NCBI GenBank assembly: GCA_018401755.1
Contig: JAGYKJ010000005.1
Span: 434,001 to 498,000, forward strand
Source of the DNA: Litorivicinus sp.
GTDB lineage: Bacteria; Pseudomonadota; Gammaproteobacteria; Pseudomonadales; Litorivicinaceae
Reading direction: 5' to 3'
Length of the DNA: 64,000 nucleotides
Shown: positions 1 to 8,572 of the stretch, piece after piece
Layout of the letters: every line of letters starts with the position of its first letter
How positions within the stretch are numbered: the first letter of the stretch is position 1
Made by a program: the position numbers and the translations under genes
Notes under the pieces: model-generated
What the model saw: the letters and a program-made list of their open reading frames with translations, nothing else
Database searches by the model: none
Told to the model about the DNA's origin: nothing

Positions 1-946
1 CGTCGCGGGCGAAGACCGTCGGGCAGTGCGCGATGGAGGTTCCCGTCTCGGCGAGCAGGCGCAGGTCATTACGGCGCGGCCAGTGCAGCCAGGGGTGCTC
101 GTCGGTAAAGACCGCGTGGCCGATGAGCGTGCGCGGTCCGAGGAAGTCCAGCGAGTGCAGCCACTCGATCGGCGTCATGTCGTGGCGCCGGACCATGCTA
201 TTGAATTCCGGGTAACTCTGTGCGCCGTGGATGTGGATGGCGCGACCGCGCGCGCGCGCATATTCGGACGCAGCTGTCAGCAGCTCGGGGGTGCACGTGT
301 CCACCTGCGCCGGCGAAACGAGCGCCGACAGCCGCCCGCAGGGGTGGCTTTCGGCGGCGTCCATCAGCTCGCAGGCCTCGGCGAAGGCTTCGCGTCCGAG
401 ATCGGGGTACCAGTCGTACTTGATCTCGTGCCCGACGTCGGTCCACCAGCGCGCCGAGCGGAACATAGGCGCCACCCATGCCCGTATCCCACTCTCGGCT
501 AGCAGCGGCAGCCAGCCCGGGTAGGCATGGCTTAGGTCGATTATCGAGGTTGTTCCGCAAGCCAGGAGCTCGGCCAGGCCGTATCGCGCCGCCACGAGCC
601 GCGCCTCCTGGTCGTGTAGGAAGCTCTGGCGGAAGCGGTGGCGGCTGCTGTAGAACAGGCGGGGGTTCCCGAATTCCTCGACGAAGCCGCGGAAGATCGG
701 CGTCTGCGTGGGGTGGCAATGCACGTTAACGAGGCCCGGCATGACCAGCCGGCGACGGCCCGGCAGCTCCTGGTCGACCTGACCATCGTATCGGCCGCCC
801 ACCTGGAGCAGCCGGCCCTCCGCCCAGGCGACGTCGCCATCCCGCAGGTAGATGTGGCTCTGAGCTGCAGCGTCCCAGCCGATGATCCACTCGGCGTTGC
901 GGATGCAGCTGACCTGCGGCTTCAGGAAAGACTCTTGGGTAGCCAT
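1..946 (-). CDS. Amidohydrolase, TRZ/ATZ-type deaminase family (partial, cut by window edge)
   Basis: An open frame runs from an ATG at 946 (MATQESFLKPQ) to the left edge without a stop, giving about 315 residues of a metal-dependent amidohydrolase. Visible metal-site motifs are VNVHCHPTQTP (HxH on strand 1), IHIHGAQS, LIGHAVFTDE and SIAHCPTVFARD, in the order expected for chlorohydrolase/cytosine-deaminase-like enzymes. These enzymes hydrolyse C-N or C-Cl bonds of cyclic amines in the cytoplasm. The last ~100-130 residues, including the catalytic Asp region, lie outside the window. The start overlaps the end of the TRAP large permease by 25 bases, so it is probably the last visible gene of that operon and may act on the transported compound. 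The region is very GC-rich. The substrate cannot be told from sequence. Confidence 0.88.
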   Translation of the reverse strand, partial: MATQESFLKPQVSCIRNAEWIIGWDAAAQSHIYLRDGDVAWAEGRLLQVGGRYDGQVDQELPGRRRLVMPGLVNVHCHPTQTPIFRGFVEEFGNPRLFYSSRHRFRQSFLHDQEARLVAARYGLAELLACGTTSIIDLSHAYPGWLPLLAESGIRAWVAPMFRSARWWTDVGHEIKYDWYPDLGREAFAEACELMDAAESHPCGRLSALVSPAQVDTCTPELLTAASEYARARGRAIHIHGAQSYPEFNSMVRRHDMTPIEWLHSLDFLGPRTLIGHAVFTDEHPWLHWPRRNDLRLLAETGTSIAHCPTVFARD

Positions 947-2222
947 GTGACGATCTCCGGAAATGCAGTGATGAGGGCCAGTAACAGAAAGATGCAAACC
1001 AGGAAAGGCAGCACGCCGCGCACGACATCGGTGACCGTGCCGCGTCCACGCACGGCCTGCACCACATAGAGGTTCATGCCCACCGGCGGCGTGATCAGCG
1101 CGACCTCGCACATGATCACCAAGAAAACGCCAAACCACAGTGGGTCGTAGCCCAGCGCGATAACCACCGGAAAGACGATGGGTATGGTCGCGATCATCAT
1201 TGCCAGAGAATCGATGAAGCAGCCGAGGATCACATAGAAAACGACCAGCACTAAGATGGCCTGCCAGCCGGAAACGTCCAGCGCCGACATCGCCTTTGAG
1301 GTCTGCTCGGGAATGCCCAGTATCCCGACGACGAAGTTCAGGTAGAAGGCCGCGATCAGGATCAACAGCGTCATCGCAGTGACGCGAACCGCCGCCGTCA
1401 TGCTGTTGGAAAGCAGGCGCCAAGTGAAGTGGCCCTGCGCCAGCACAAGCACCAGGGACGCCGTCACGCCCAGCCCAGCGGCCTCGGTCGGGGTGGCCCA
1501 GCCGCCGTAGATGCCGCCCATCACCAGGATGAAGATGGCCAGTGGCGGCAGCAGGTCCTTCAGCCGCTTGCGCTTCACTGCCCAAGAGATGGGCTGACTG
1601 CTGCCGCTGATGGCTGGATGGAGGACGCTGGCGATCACGATCATGACCATGAAGAAGGCCGCCAGCATCAGACCCGGTACCACGCCGGCCAGGAAGAGCT
1701 GGCCGATCGAGGTGTTGGTAATCGCGCCGTAGATGATCATGTTGATTGAGGGCGGAATCAGGATGCCGAGTGTGGCGCCGCTGGCCACCGAGCCCAGCAC
1801 CCAGGTCTCTGCATAGCCCTTTCCGCGGAAGGCTGGGAACGCGACCGTGCCGATGGTTGCCGCCGTTGCCACCGACGAGCCGGAGATTGAGGCGAAGATC
1901 GACGAGGCCGCTATGTTGGTGTGCAGTAACCCGCCCGGCAGCACGCGCAGCCAGTCGTCGAGAGCCACATACATGCGCTCGGTGACCTTGCCGCGCACGA
2001 GGATCTCACCCATCAGCACGTACAGCGGAATAGCGACAAGCAGGAAGTTATTCAGGGTGCCCCACATCAGTGTGCCGAAGGCCTGGAACATGCTGTCGCC
2101 GAAAAACCACCAGGCACCGAAGGCGGCAGTAAGAAACAAGGCGATCTCTGATATGGAAGCCAGATACCGAGCATCAACAGCATTAGCGCCAGGCCGATGG
2201 CGACGGTATCTACGCTAGCCAT
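922..2222 (-). CDS. TRAP transporter large permease, DctM family (frameshifted near 2151-2157)
   Basis: This is the 12-13 helix permease that moves substrate across the inner membrane using the sodium gradient. The long frame (922 to about 2150, ending VTWLPKSLS) carries typical DctM segments such as IPLYVLMGEILVRG, SGSSVATAATIG and TPPVGMNLYVVQAV. Its first helix is in another frame: an ATG at 2222 starts MASVDTVAIGLALM, which reaches GIWLP and must then shift to ISEIALFLTA. One base appears to be missing around 2151-2157. The internal TTG at 2139 would lose the first helix and is unlikely to be the true start. The reconstructed gene begins 16 bases after the small permease stop and overlaps the amidohydrolase at its end. 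Whether the shift is real decay or a sequence error is open. Confidence 0.85.
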
Positions 2223-2237
2223 GGTCGCGGTCCCGGT

Positions 2238-2825
2238 TCATCCGGCCCGACTGCCGGCTTTGTCAGCCCCGGATAGGAAAGCATCGACCTCGTCCTGCGT
2301 GCTCGCGCAGCCGTACTCGGCCTCGATGCGATGCGGCTCGCGCACCAGCAGAACGACAGCCCGCGCAGCATGCAGCACGGCCGCGGCCGCGAACAGAGCC
2401 ATGCCCGTCACCCAAAGCCCCTGAGGGATCCAAAGCGGCGTCTGTAGCGGTGAGTTAGCCACCGAGTCGAACAGCAGCGTCTCCTGGAGCGTCAGGCCGG
2501 CCCGGTAGGCAAAGAATACCGCCGTCCCCGCGAGCGCCACATAGGCCGCGACGTGCAGAACCTGTCTCAGGCGCGCCGGCAGGTAGGGCAGGGCAAGGTC
2601 GATGCGAGTGAACTCGCGCCTTAGTAGCACGTGGGTCATGCCGAGCGAGCCGATGAGAGCGAGGACATAGCCACCGAGCTCGTCAGTGCCTTGCACCGAC
2701 ATACCGAAGGCCTTGCGCGCCACGATGTCCCAGGTGATCAGCAGGGTGAGCAACAACAGGCCAAGGCCGCAGACGAAAGCCAGGGCTGCGGCCAGACGGT
2801 CGATCAAGGCCAAGGTCGCATTCAC
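2238..2825 (-). CDS. TRAP transporter small permease, DctQ family
   Basis: This 195-residue protein has four predicted membrane helices (around residues 12-35, 50-70, 87-107 and 131-155). That is the standard DctQ layout and length. The motif RREFTRIDL after helix 2 matches the conserved small-subunit signature (RREHIRVD-like). It partners the large permease at 922-2222 in the inner membrane. Its start overlaps the end of the binding-protein gene by four bases (ATGA type), so the subunits are translationally coupled. Confidence 0.88.
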   Translation of the reverse strand: MNATLALIDRLAAALAFVCGLGLLLLTLLITWDIVARKAFGMSVQGTDELGGYVLALIGSLGMTHVLLRREFTRIDLALPYLPARLRQVLHVAAYVALAGTAVFFAYRAGLTLQETLLFDSVANSPLQTPLWIPQGLWVTGMALFAAAAVLHAARAVVLLVREPHRIEAEYGCASTQDEVDAFLSGADKAGSRAG

Positions 2826-3937
2826 CGGGCAGGTACCGCCATACCGCGCGTCGCGCCGACCGACTCGTTCCAGACCTTAGTGCAGCCGGGGTAGACGCGC
2901 TCGCAGCGTGCGGCCCACTCCCCGAGGATGACGTTCTGCGTGATGTCATTGAGCCGACGGAAGTCGTCGTCGACGAGCTTAACCAGCTTAAGATTATAGC
3001 TACTATAGAGCTTATCGTCGCAGGTGCCGCCAGTCGAGCAGGCTATGGCAACGCCGTTAGTCTTGGCCGCCACGTCCCAGAGCTTGTTCTCCATGTCGGT
3101 GAATTGGGCCTCCATGGCAGCCTTCTGCTGCGCCGTGAGCGTGTTCCACCAAGCGAGGTTGACAACGTGCGCCTGGACCGCTCCTGAGACGGACAGCGGC
3201 AGGATGTGCGTGGTCACCTCCATCCACTTGCCAGTGTTGGCCGAGGTAGCCGAGGTGATACCGCAGGAGGCGACGCCGCGTTGCAGTGCCGGGTAGACCT
3301 CGGGGAAGGCCAGGGTCACGGGCGTCGCGCCCAGGCCCTGCAGCAGCGAGGACATGGAGGCGGTGAAGGAGCGCACCTTCTTGCCCTTGAGGTCGTCGAG
3401 CGTGGCGATCGGCTCGTTGCAAAAGAAGATCTGACCGCCGAAGGGCCAGAGCGCCAGCGGGCGAACGCCGAAGCGCTTCTCCAATCGCTCGGTGAACGCG
3501 GCGCGGTAGGCGTTGACCGCGGCACGCAACTGCTGGATGTCGGTCGACACGCCGATCAGGTCGATCCCTTCGAGGAATGCATCATCGCCCGCGACCAGCC
3601 CAACCTGGATCGAGGCGACGTCGAAGCTGCCCGCGCGGATCAGGCGCAAGCCATCGGACATATTGATGCCGATGCTCTGGTACTCCTTGCGGTCAACTTT
3701 GAAGCTGCTCCCATTGAGGGCTTCCATCGCGCTAAACTCAACGGGGTACTGCGAACTCGAGGTCTGCGACTGGCTCAGCCAGCGCACCGCCGTCTGGGAG
3801 TAGGCTGTGGTGGCTGTCGTCGCCAGTAGCACGGCCGACAGCAGACCCGATCCGAGCACCTTTAGGGTGCGGCCTGTCCGGCCCATCGGGGCGGGCTTTC
3901 CCGAGGTGGGCCTCGAGGCTGATAATAACTGGCTCAT
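2822..3937 (-). CDS. TRAP transporter substrate-binding protein, DctP family
   Basis: This 371-residue periplasmic binding protein delivers substrate to the DctQM permease. A hydrophobic signal segment (LGSGLLSAVLLATTATTAYSQ) ends near residue 48, giving an unusually long basic n-region. The start at 3937 is supported by an AGGAG seven bases upstream. The body has the DctP pattern: CNEPIATLDDLKGKKVRSF with the conserved ligand-binding Arg, then GATPVTLAFPEVYPALQRGV. It lacks the common DGQENP motif and has GVASCGITSATS instead, as in a DctP subgroup with a Cys at that place. The ATG overlaps the stop of a 39-codon leader ORF. The ligand is unknown; the neighbours (kinase/phosphatase cassette upstream, amidohydrolase downstream) point in different directions. 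Confidence 0.86.
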   Translation of the reverse strand: MSQLLSASRPTSGKPAPMGRTGRTLKVLGSGLLSAVLLATTATTAYSQTAVRWLSQSQTSSSQYPVEFSAMEALNGSSFKVDRKEYQSIGINMSDGLRLIRAGSFDVASIQVGLVAGDDAFLEGIDLIGVSTDIQQLRAAVNAYRAAFTERLEKRFGVRPLALWPFGGQIFFCNEPIATLDDLKGKKVRSFTASMSSLLQGLGATPVTLAFPEVYPALQRGVASCGITSATSANTGKWMEVTTHILPLSVSGAVQAHVVNLAWWNTLTAQQKAAMEAQFTDMENKLWDVAAKTNGVAIACSTGGTCDDKLYSSYNLKLVKLVDDDFRRLNDITQNVILGEWAARCERVYPGCTKVWNESVGATRGMAVPAR

Positions 3938-4053
3938 AGAATTACTCCTGGTTGGGGCGGTGGTGGGAGGGGGCGATGGGGGCGGTACGTGGGCAGCTTG
4001 GGCGATAGCTCGGTGCGATGCATCATGAAAAGAGTTGTTCTGGAAGTGCTCAT
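3934..4053 (-). CDS. Proline-rich 39-aa leader ORF upstream of dctP (putative)
   Basis: A 39-codon frame starts MSTSRTTLFMM at 4053 and ends PLPPPPQPGVIL with a TGA at 3934. It is preceded by a strong ribosome-binding site (AAGGAG, 4063-4068, nine-base spacing). Its stop overlaps the ATG of the binding-protein gene (ATGA), the same coupling seen between the other genes here. Nine of its residues are proline, including a run of four just before the end, which should slow ribosomes. It may be a translational leader that sets expression of the transporter, or a remnant of a longer gene. No family is recognised. Coding is supported only by the ribosome-binding site, the phase and the coupling. 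Confidence 0.5.
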   Translation of the reverse strand: MSTSRTTLFMMHRTELSPKLPTYRPHRPLPPPPQPGVIL

Positions 4054-4062
4054 AACTGGGTA

Positions 4063-4068
4063 CTCCTT
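4063..4068 (-). promoter_or_regulatory. Strong Shine-Dalgarno site (AAGGAG) for the leader ORF
   Basis: AAGGAG lies nine bases before the ATG at 4053. It is one of the best ribosome-binding sites in the left part of the window and is the main reason to believe the small leader ORF is translated. Confidence 0.6.
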
Positions 4069-4115
4069 AGATGGTTGCGATAACTGTATCAAAGTTAACA
4101 GGAATTAAGAGAAGA

Positions 4116-4874
4116 TCAATCCATGAAGGCTCCACCGTTGACGGCGATCGATTCCCCGATCACAAAACCGGCATCGTTGGACAAAAGAAAAGCAACTACC
4201 CGCGCCACATCCTGTGGCTGCTCAAGGCGACCCATGGGTGTGTCAGCGATCCACTGGCGCTTCACGCTTTCCGCGTCAGTGCCGCGAAGGCTCGCCTCCC
4301 ATTCAAGCTCGCGCACCTGCATGGAGGTGGCTACGAACCCGGGACATACCGCATTCACCCTAATTCCTAACGGCGCTAGCTCGAAAGCCATCGCTTGCGT
4401 GAGTCCAATTGCGCCAAACTTGCTGGCGACATAGTCTGCAAGGAAGGGAGCTCGCCCCTGTTTCCCAGCCATTGAGGCTATGTTAACGATACAACCTGAT
4501 TTACGCTTGGCCATAACGCGTGCAGCTGCTTGCCCTGAGAAGAACAGACCTTTAAGGTTGACGTCCAGAGTGAAGTCATACTGTTTTTCATCGATGTCTA
4601 GGAAGTGCGCCATTCTGGAGACACCAGCATTCGAGACCCATGCTTCAATCGGGCCTATATCCGATTCGATAGACCTGACCACCGCATGGCAGGTCGATGC
4701 CAGTGTCACATCCAGCTTGCGCGCATGCGCACCAGGCAATCCTGACGCGATAGTCTCGGCGCCAGCTTCGTCCATGTCTGTCACCACGACCGTATAGTCC
4801 CGACTCGCCAGTTCGGTACAGATGGCTGCACCAATTCCTGAGGCACCACCTGTCACCACCACGATAGATGTCAT
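4116..4874 (-). CDS. SDR-family NAD(P)-dependent oxidoreductase
   Basis: This 252-residue classical short-chain dehydrogenase has the length typical of the family. The nucleotide-binding motif TGGASGIG is at residues 8-15, an Asp near residue 33 (VTDMDEAG) favours NAD(H), the NAG motif is VSNAGVS, and the active-site Ser and Tyr-Lys are in NIASMAGK and YVASKFG. It probably oxidises or reduces a sugar, polyol or sugar-acid hydroxyl in the cytoplasm. Its ATG overlaps the HAD phosphatase stop (ATGA), so it is the last gene of a BtpA-kinase-phosphatase-dehydrogenase cassette. The C-terminal IAVNGGAFMD is the usual SDR ending. The substrate is not predictable. Confidence 0.9.
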   Translation of the reverse strand: MTSIVVVTGGASGIGAAICTELASRDYTVVVTDMDEAGAETIASGLPGAHARKLDVTLASTCHAVVRSIESDIGPIEAWVSNAGVSRMAHFLDIDEKQYDFTLDVNLKGLFFSGQAAARVMAKRKSGCIVNIASMAGKQGRAPFLADYVASKFGAIGLTQAMAFELAPLGIRVNAVCPGFVATSMQVRELEWEASLRGTDAESVKRQWIADTPMGRLEQPQDVARVVAFLLSNDAGFVIGESIAVNGGAFMD

Positions 4875-5584
4875 TCGTTTTCTCCATTCGCGGCCAACTG
4901 TGTGATCTTATGCTGGGCCGGGCAGCCTTGCGAACCTGATGTTGCCCACCATTGCTGAAAGTCCCGCAGATCGTTGAGGCGCTGATCACCTTGCGCCAGT
5001 TCATCCTCTCCAACGATCAGCACCCGAAGGCCTGCTGCGCGAGCTGATCGCGCACCGCTAACGCTATCTTCCACAGCCCATGCCTCCCGAGCTGGGACCG
5101 CCATTTTGGCTAGCGCCTGCAAATAGGGTTCCGCTGCTGGCTTTGGCTGCCCCACATCGTCTAGTGAGACAACCACCTGAAACAAGTCGAGGACTCCGCT
5201 CGCCTTTAAGTTTGCCAGCACGATCGGCCGCTCTGAGTTAGAAACGGCTGCCAAGGAGATTCCCAAGGTCGACATGTGTTCGAGGGCCTGACGTGCGCCG
5301 GGAAATACGCGCACCTCACTTGAATGCTCTAGGTAATACCGGGTAACGGCGCGCCTGAATTCGCCCTCGGCGTTACGGGATTGCTGTACAAACTTGCTTT
5401 CGAAACGGGTCGCGAGTACGCGCCAGACATCGCCGATCGCCACCCCGACAAAAGGTGTGTCGCCATAATCCGTGATGTCAACGCCGTGTACATCGCAGAC
5501 CGACTGGAGCGCACGCAGGTGCAAAGGCTCGCTGTCGACCAAGGTGCCGTCAACGTCCCAAGCCATGGCGCGCGTGCGGTTCAT
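4871..5584 (-). CDS. HAD-family phosphatase (phosphoglycolate-phosphatase/beta-phosphoglucomutase-like)
   Basis: This 237-residue HAD hydrolase has motif I as DVDGTLVDSEPLH (nucleophile Asp at about residue 10), motif II as AVSNSERP, motif III Lys in VGQPKPAAEPYLQAL, and motif IV as AVEDSVSGARSARAAG. A helical cap lies between motifs I and II (subclass IA). Such enzymes dephosphorylate small sugar phosphates or isomerise them. Its start overlaps the kinase stop and its end overlaps the SDR start, both ATGA-type, so it is part of a tightly coupled sugar-phosphate cassette. Phosphatase versus mutase cannot be settled here. Confidence 0.88.
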   Translation of the reverse strand: MNRTRAMAWDVDGTLVDSEPLHLRALQSVCDVHGVDITDYGDTPFVGVAIGDVWRVLATRFESKFVQQSRNAEGEFRRAVTRYYLEHSSEVRVFPGARQALEHMSTLGISLAAVSNSERPIVLANLKASGVLDLFQVVVSLDDVGQPKPAAEPYLQALAKMAVPAREAWAVEDSVSGARSARAAGLRVLIVGEDELAQGDQRLNDLRDFQQWWATSGSQGCPAQHKITQLAANGENE

Positions 5585-7089
5585 TGCCTGGCTCCCATTG
5601 TTTGGAACAAAGGTTTAAGGACGCGATAAAGTTCATGGTAATCGCCATACGCTTGGTCATAAATGCTTCGATTATTGGGGTCGGGTTCAACGGGTGTACC
5701 CAGAGAAATAAAAGCCTGCGCACCCTGCCAGTTTGTGCTTAGACCACAACCAAGCGCAGCCATCCATGCGGCTCCAAGGCAGGAGCCAGGGTGGCCAGAC
5801 AGGGGTTGGACAGAGCGGTCTAGGACGTCGGCGATGATCTGTAGCCATACTGCGCTGGCTGAGCCGCCGTCGGAGGCCATGACCCGTGTTGCGGGCATAC
5901 CTATGTCTGCAAAGACCTCCATGTGGTGGCGGATACCGAAGGCAACGCCCTCAAGCATGCTGCGCCACAGGTGCCCAGGGCCGTGGTGAAGGCCGAGCCC
6001 GATAAATGTACCACGCGCTAGCGGGTCGTGAATGGGCGTTTTCTCACCCAAGAAAAACGGTAACGTGCACACACCTTCGCTGCCTGCAGGGATCGAGGCA
6101 GCCCAATGATCTAGCTTCTGATGAATGGATGCGCCAGGACGGTCCTGCGCTGCACCACCAAATTGTGAAGCAAACCAATTAAGCAAGGATCCGCTACAGG
6201 CCATACAACCATTGGGCATGTAGAGACCCTGCACGGGATGGTAGTCAAGAAACAAGCGCGGATCGGGTCGTGCCTCCTTCGAGGCAAGCAGGATGTCGCA
6301 AGCGCCACCGAGTTTGATCAGCATGTCGCCCGGGCCTTGCACGCCTGCGGCCCATGCTGATCCAACGTGGTCCGCAAGACCTGCCACAACCGGGGTACCA
6401 GGCTGGAGTCCGGTCGCCCTCGCCGCCTCTGGGGTAACCTTGCCGACAATACCACTGCTGCGCGCAAACGGCGGGACTTGGTTTAATGAAATGTTGCCCG
6501 CAGCAACCAGGTCTCTGGCAATATGACCTGTTACAAGATCGACAAACCCCGCCTCAAGCGCCCAGTTTTGCTCTACATTGCGTGCCCCCGTGAGACGGAA
6601 GTTGATGTAATCGTAACTTCCAAACACCGTGCCAATTCGTTCGAAAATCTGAGGCTCGTGGCATGCGATCCAGCGCAACTTGGCTGCTACCAACTGCTGG
6701 TTGATACCATTCCCCGTACGCTGGGTAAACGCCACTTCGTCGAATTCACAGCGCAGCGCATCCACTTCTTGAGCACAGCGCCCATCGCTTTGCTGGATGC
6801 TCGGTCGCAGAATTTCACCATCTGCATCTAGCAATACTACGGCTGGCACCATACCTGAAACTCCAACGGCTTTGACCTCGTCAGATTTGATGCCGGACTT
6901 CTCCAGTAGCTCTGAAATGATGGTGCATACGTTCTCCCACCATTGCTTAGGATCTTGCTCTGCCCAGCCCGCGCGACGGTGTGAAAGCGAGACTGGTCTG
7001 CTGGCCAAAGCCAGATGTTCAGACGGCATGCGGATCAAAATGCCAATCGTCGAGGTCGTCCCAATATCAAGACCAATTACGCATGTCAT
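5581..7089 (-). CDS. FGGY-family carbohydrate kinase (xylulokinase-like)
   Basis: This 502-residue protein has the full length of the FGGY family. The N-terminal phosphate-binding motif is GLDIGTTSTIGILI. The central AGLADHVGSAWAAGVQGPGD and the C-terminal ASDGGSASAVWLQIIAD and HPGSCLGAAWMAALG correspond to the two conserved FGGY signatures. It phosphorylates a sugar or polyol with ATP in the cytoplasm; the overall look is closest to xylulokinases and related pentulose or tetritol kinases. It sits 17 bases downstream of the BtpA-like gene and overlaps the HAD gene. The substrate is inferred only to be a sugar, polyol or sugar acid. Confidence 0.9.
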   Translation of the reverse strand: MTCVIGLDIGTTSTIGILIRMPSEHLALASRPVSLSHRRAGWAEQDPKQWWENVCTIISELLEKSGIKSDEVKAVGVSGMVPAVVLLDADGEILRPSIQQSDGRCAQEVDALRCEFDEVAFTQRTGNGINQQLVAAKLRWIACHEPQIFERIGTVFGSYDYINFRLTGARNVEQNWALEAGFVDLVTGHIARDLVAAGNISLNQVPPFARSSGIVGKVTPEAARATGLQPGTPVVAGLADHVGSAWAAGVQGPGDMLIKLGGACDILLASKEARPDPRLFLDYHPVQGLYMPNGCMACSGSLLNWFASQFGGAAQDRPGASIHQKLDHWAASIPAGSEGVCTLPFFLGEKTPIHDPLARGTFIGLGLHHGPGHLWRSMLEGVAFGIRHHMEVFADIGMPATRVMASDGGSASAVWLQIIADVLDRSVQPLSGHPGSCLGAAWMAALGCGLSTNWQGAQAFISLGTPVEPDPNNRSIYDQAYGDYHELYRVLKPLFQTMGARQ

Positions 7090-7106
7090 TGATAATCACC
7101 GCGTCG

Positions 7107-7907
7107 TCACAGGCTATTGACCCGGTCCATGAACCGCTTGACACGGTCGCCATCTACGGAGTTCCACGTCACGCCATCAACCTTGAAGTGCGTGCCAACG
7201 ATACAACCATCCGCAAGTGACAAGATGTCCTTTACTGTTTCCAACGTAACGCCGGTATTGGCAAAAACAGGAACCTCGCCTTCCAGCGCGTCCACCACCC
7301 GCTGCAGGTCGGACGTATTTACCCCTTGTCCAGTCAATGCGCCAGAGACTAGGATTCCGTCTGCCAGTGACGAAAAAACTGCACTGCGGGCGCGCAGTTC
7401 AATGGGTCGGCGGTCGAGCGAGTCGGCAAATTCGGCATTGATGTTGAACAAGAGCTTTAGATCGTCGCGACCCACGTTGCGTCTTAGTCTCAGGGCGGTG
7501 GCGGCATCGGGCTTCCATAGGCCCATGTCCGAAGCGAAGACACCAGTGAAGATCTCTCGCACAAATGATGCCCCAGTGGCCGCGGCGATCGCAACACTGG
7601 CCGTAGGATCCCAAAGCCAATTCACACCAAAAGGAATTGTCAGCATCGGTTTGACCGCCGTGATCACGGCGGTCATCGCAGCCACTCCTTCGGCGGGTGC
7701 CTGCAGTTGGTAGGGGCGGTCATTCTCGTTGCCAAACATGATTGCGTCCACGCCACCAGCCTGCAGACGCTCCACGTCTGCAATAACTCCGTCGATCAGA
7801 CTGTTCATGCCGCCTTCAAAGTCGTACAGAGGAGTTCCAGGCAGAGCGCCTATGTGCGCCATGCCTATCACGGCTTTCTTGCGCGAATCAAAAAAATCAA
7901 AGAGCAA
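7107..7907 (-). CDS. BtpA/SgcQ family protein (TIM-barrel-like)
   Basis: This 266-residue protein matches the BtpA/SgcQ family: MAHIGALPGTPLYDFEG at residues 17-33, then GGVDAIMFGNENDRPYQ, PFGVNWLWDPTASVAIA, and a C-terminal VFANTGVTLETV and DGCIVGTHFKVDG. Family members have a TIM-barrel-like fold. One was named for a role in photosystem I biogenesis, but most lie in sugar-utilisation operons with kinases, as here. It is the first gene of the minus-strand cassette, so its upstream region (7908-8156) probably holds the operon promoter. The reaction is not firmly known; an aldolase or isomerase-like step on a phosphorylated sugar is an inference from the neighbours. Confidence 0.85.
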   Translation of the reverse strand: MLFDFFDSRKKAVIGMAHIGALPGTPLYDFEGGMNSLIDGVIADVERLQAGGVDAIMFGNENDRPYQLQAPAEGVAAMTAVITAVKPMLTIPFGVNWLWDPTASVAIAAATGASFVREIFTGVFASDMGLWKPDAATALRLRRNVGRDDLKLLFNINAEFADSLDRRPIELRARSAVFSSLADGILVSGALTGQGVNTSDLQRVVDALEGEVPVFANTGVTLETVKDILSLADGCIVGTHFKVDGVTWNSVDGDRVKRFMDRVNSL

Positions 7908-8156
7908 TGAAACGTCCTTAGCAGATATACTTCAGTCCAAAGGGGATAAATATCACTCTTTTTATCGTGGTACTAGTTGAAATGATGCCCAATATGTAAT
8001 TCAGATAAAAAGGGCTCTAAGTGGTGCCCCAGCGTTTCCACATAAGGCTTCGTAAGGTCATAATTTAAATTGGTTTTTCATCATTTCAGTCTGATCTCGA
8101 TTTGAACTTCGATTCCATGACTTATGGTCTTTTACATTCGCACCCAAAGGACCGCA
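7908..8156. promoter_or_regulatory. Intergenic region, presumed promoter of the BtpA-kinase operon
   Basis: This AT-rich 249-base gap lies between the BtpA-like gene (minus) and the transposase remnant (plus). It holds no convincing gene. It contains a 9-base inverted pair (CTTTTTATC at 7958-7966 and GATAAAAAG at 8004-8012) that could be an operator or part of the insertion-sequence end. I cannot place -35/-10 boxes with confidence. Confidence 0.35.
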
Positions 8157-8444
8157 ATGAACCAAAGCAAGCTTTTTTTCTCTCAACTCATGACATTTCT
8201 GGCCCTGAGCATTTTTCGACGCTGCGTGTCTGCTCATCGTGGCGATCACAAGGTTCAAGAGTTCGCCTGCATGGGCCAGTTCTTGACCATGGCCTTTGCT
8301 CAGTTGACCTACCGCGAGTCTTTGCAAGATATCGAGGTCAATTTGCGTGCTCAAGTCAAGCGGCTGTATCACGTGGGTCTGCGCTGCAAGACCGTTTCTC
8401 GCAACCCCCTGTGTTCATTGGAGAAACGACAGGCGAAAAAATGA
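8157..8444 (+). pseudogene. Remnant of IS4-family transposase (DUF4372 N-terminal part)
   Basis: From the ATG at 8157 the frame reads MNQSKLFFSQLMTF, then VQEFACMGQFLTMAFAQLTY and RESLQDIEVNLRAQ, then LYHVGLRC. This is the hallmark N-terminus of IS4-type transposases with a DUF4372 domain. After about residue 85 the match fails (SRNPLCSLEKRQAKK, then stop). The catalytic DDE core of roughly 300 residues is absent, so this is a 5' fragment with a decayed junction. It marks a past insertion between the sugar cassette and the MFS/cupin genes. I could not find convincing terminal inverted repeats. Confidence 0.8.
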
Positions 8445-8572
8445 CCTGAGGGGTTCAGGCCATTGAGTGTGGTGCGGCTTAGAGGACACTCTTCCTCTCA
8501 ATGTCTGTCTGATCACCAACACTCTCGTTTGAATCGTCACCCACGGACTCTCAGAAAAGACTCAGAGGGCGG

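Noticed and set aside
3206-3829. Long plus-strand frame (207 codons) opposite the first DctP gene
   Set aside because: It is a mirror of a GC-rich, well-supported minus-strand gene and has no family motifs.
7958-8012. CTTTTTATC/GATAAAAAG as insertion-sequence terminal repeats
   Set aside because: The pair is too close together and not at the ends of the transposase remnant; noted only as a weak operator candidate.
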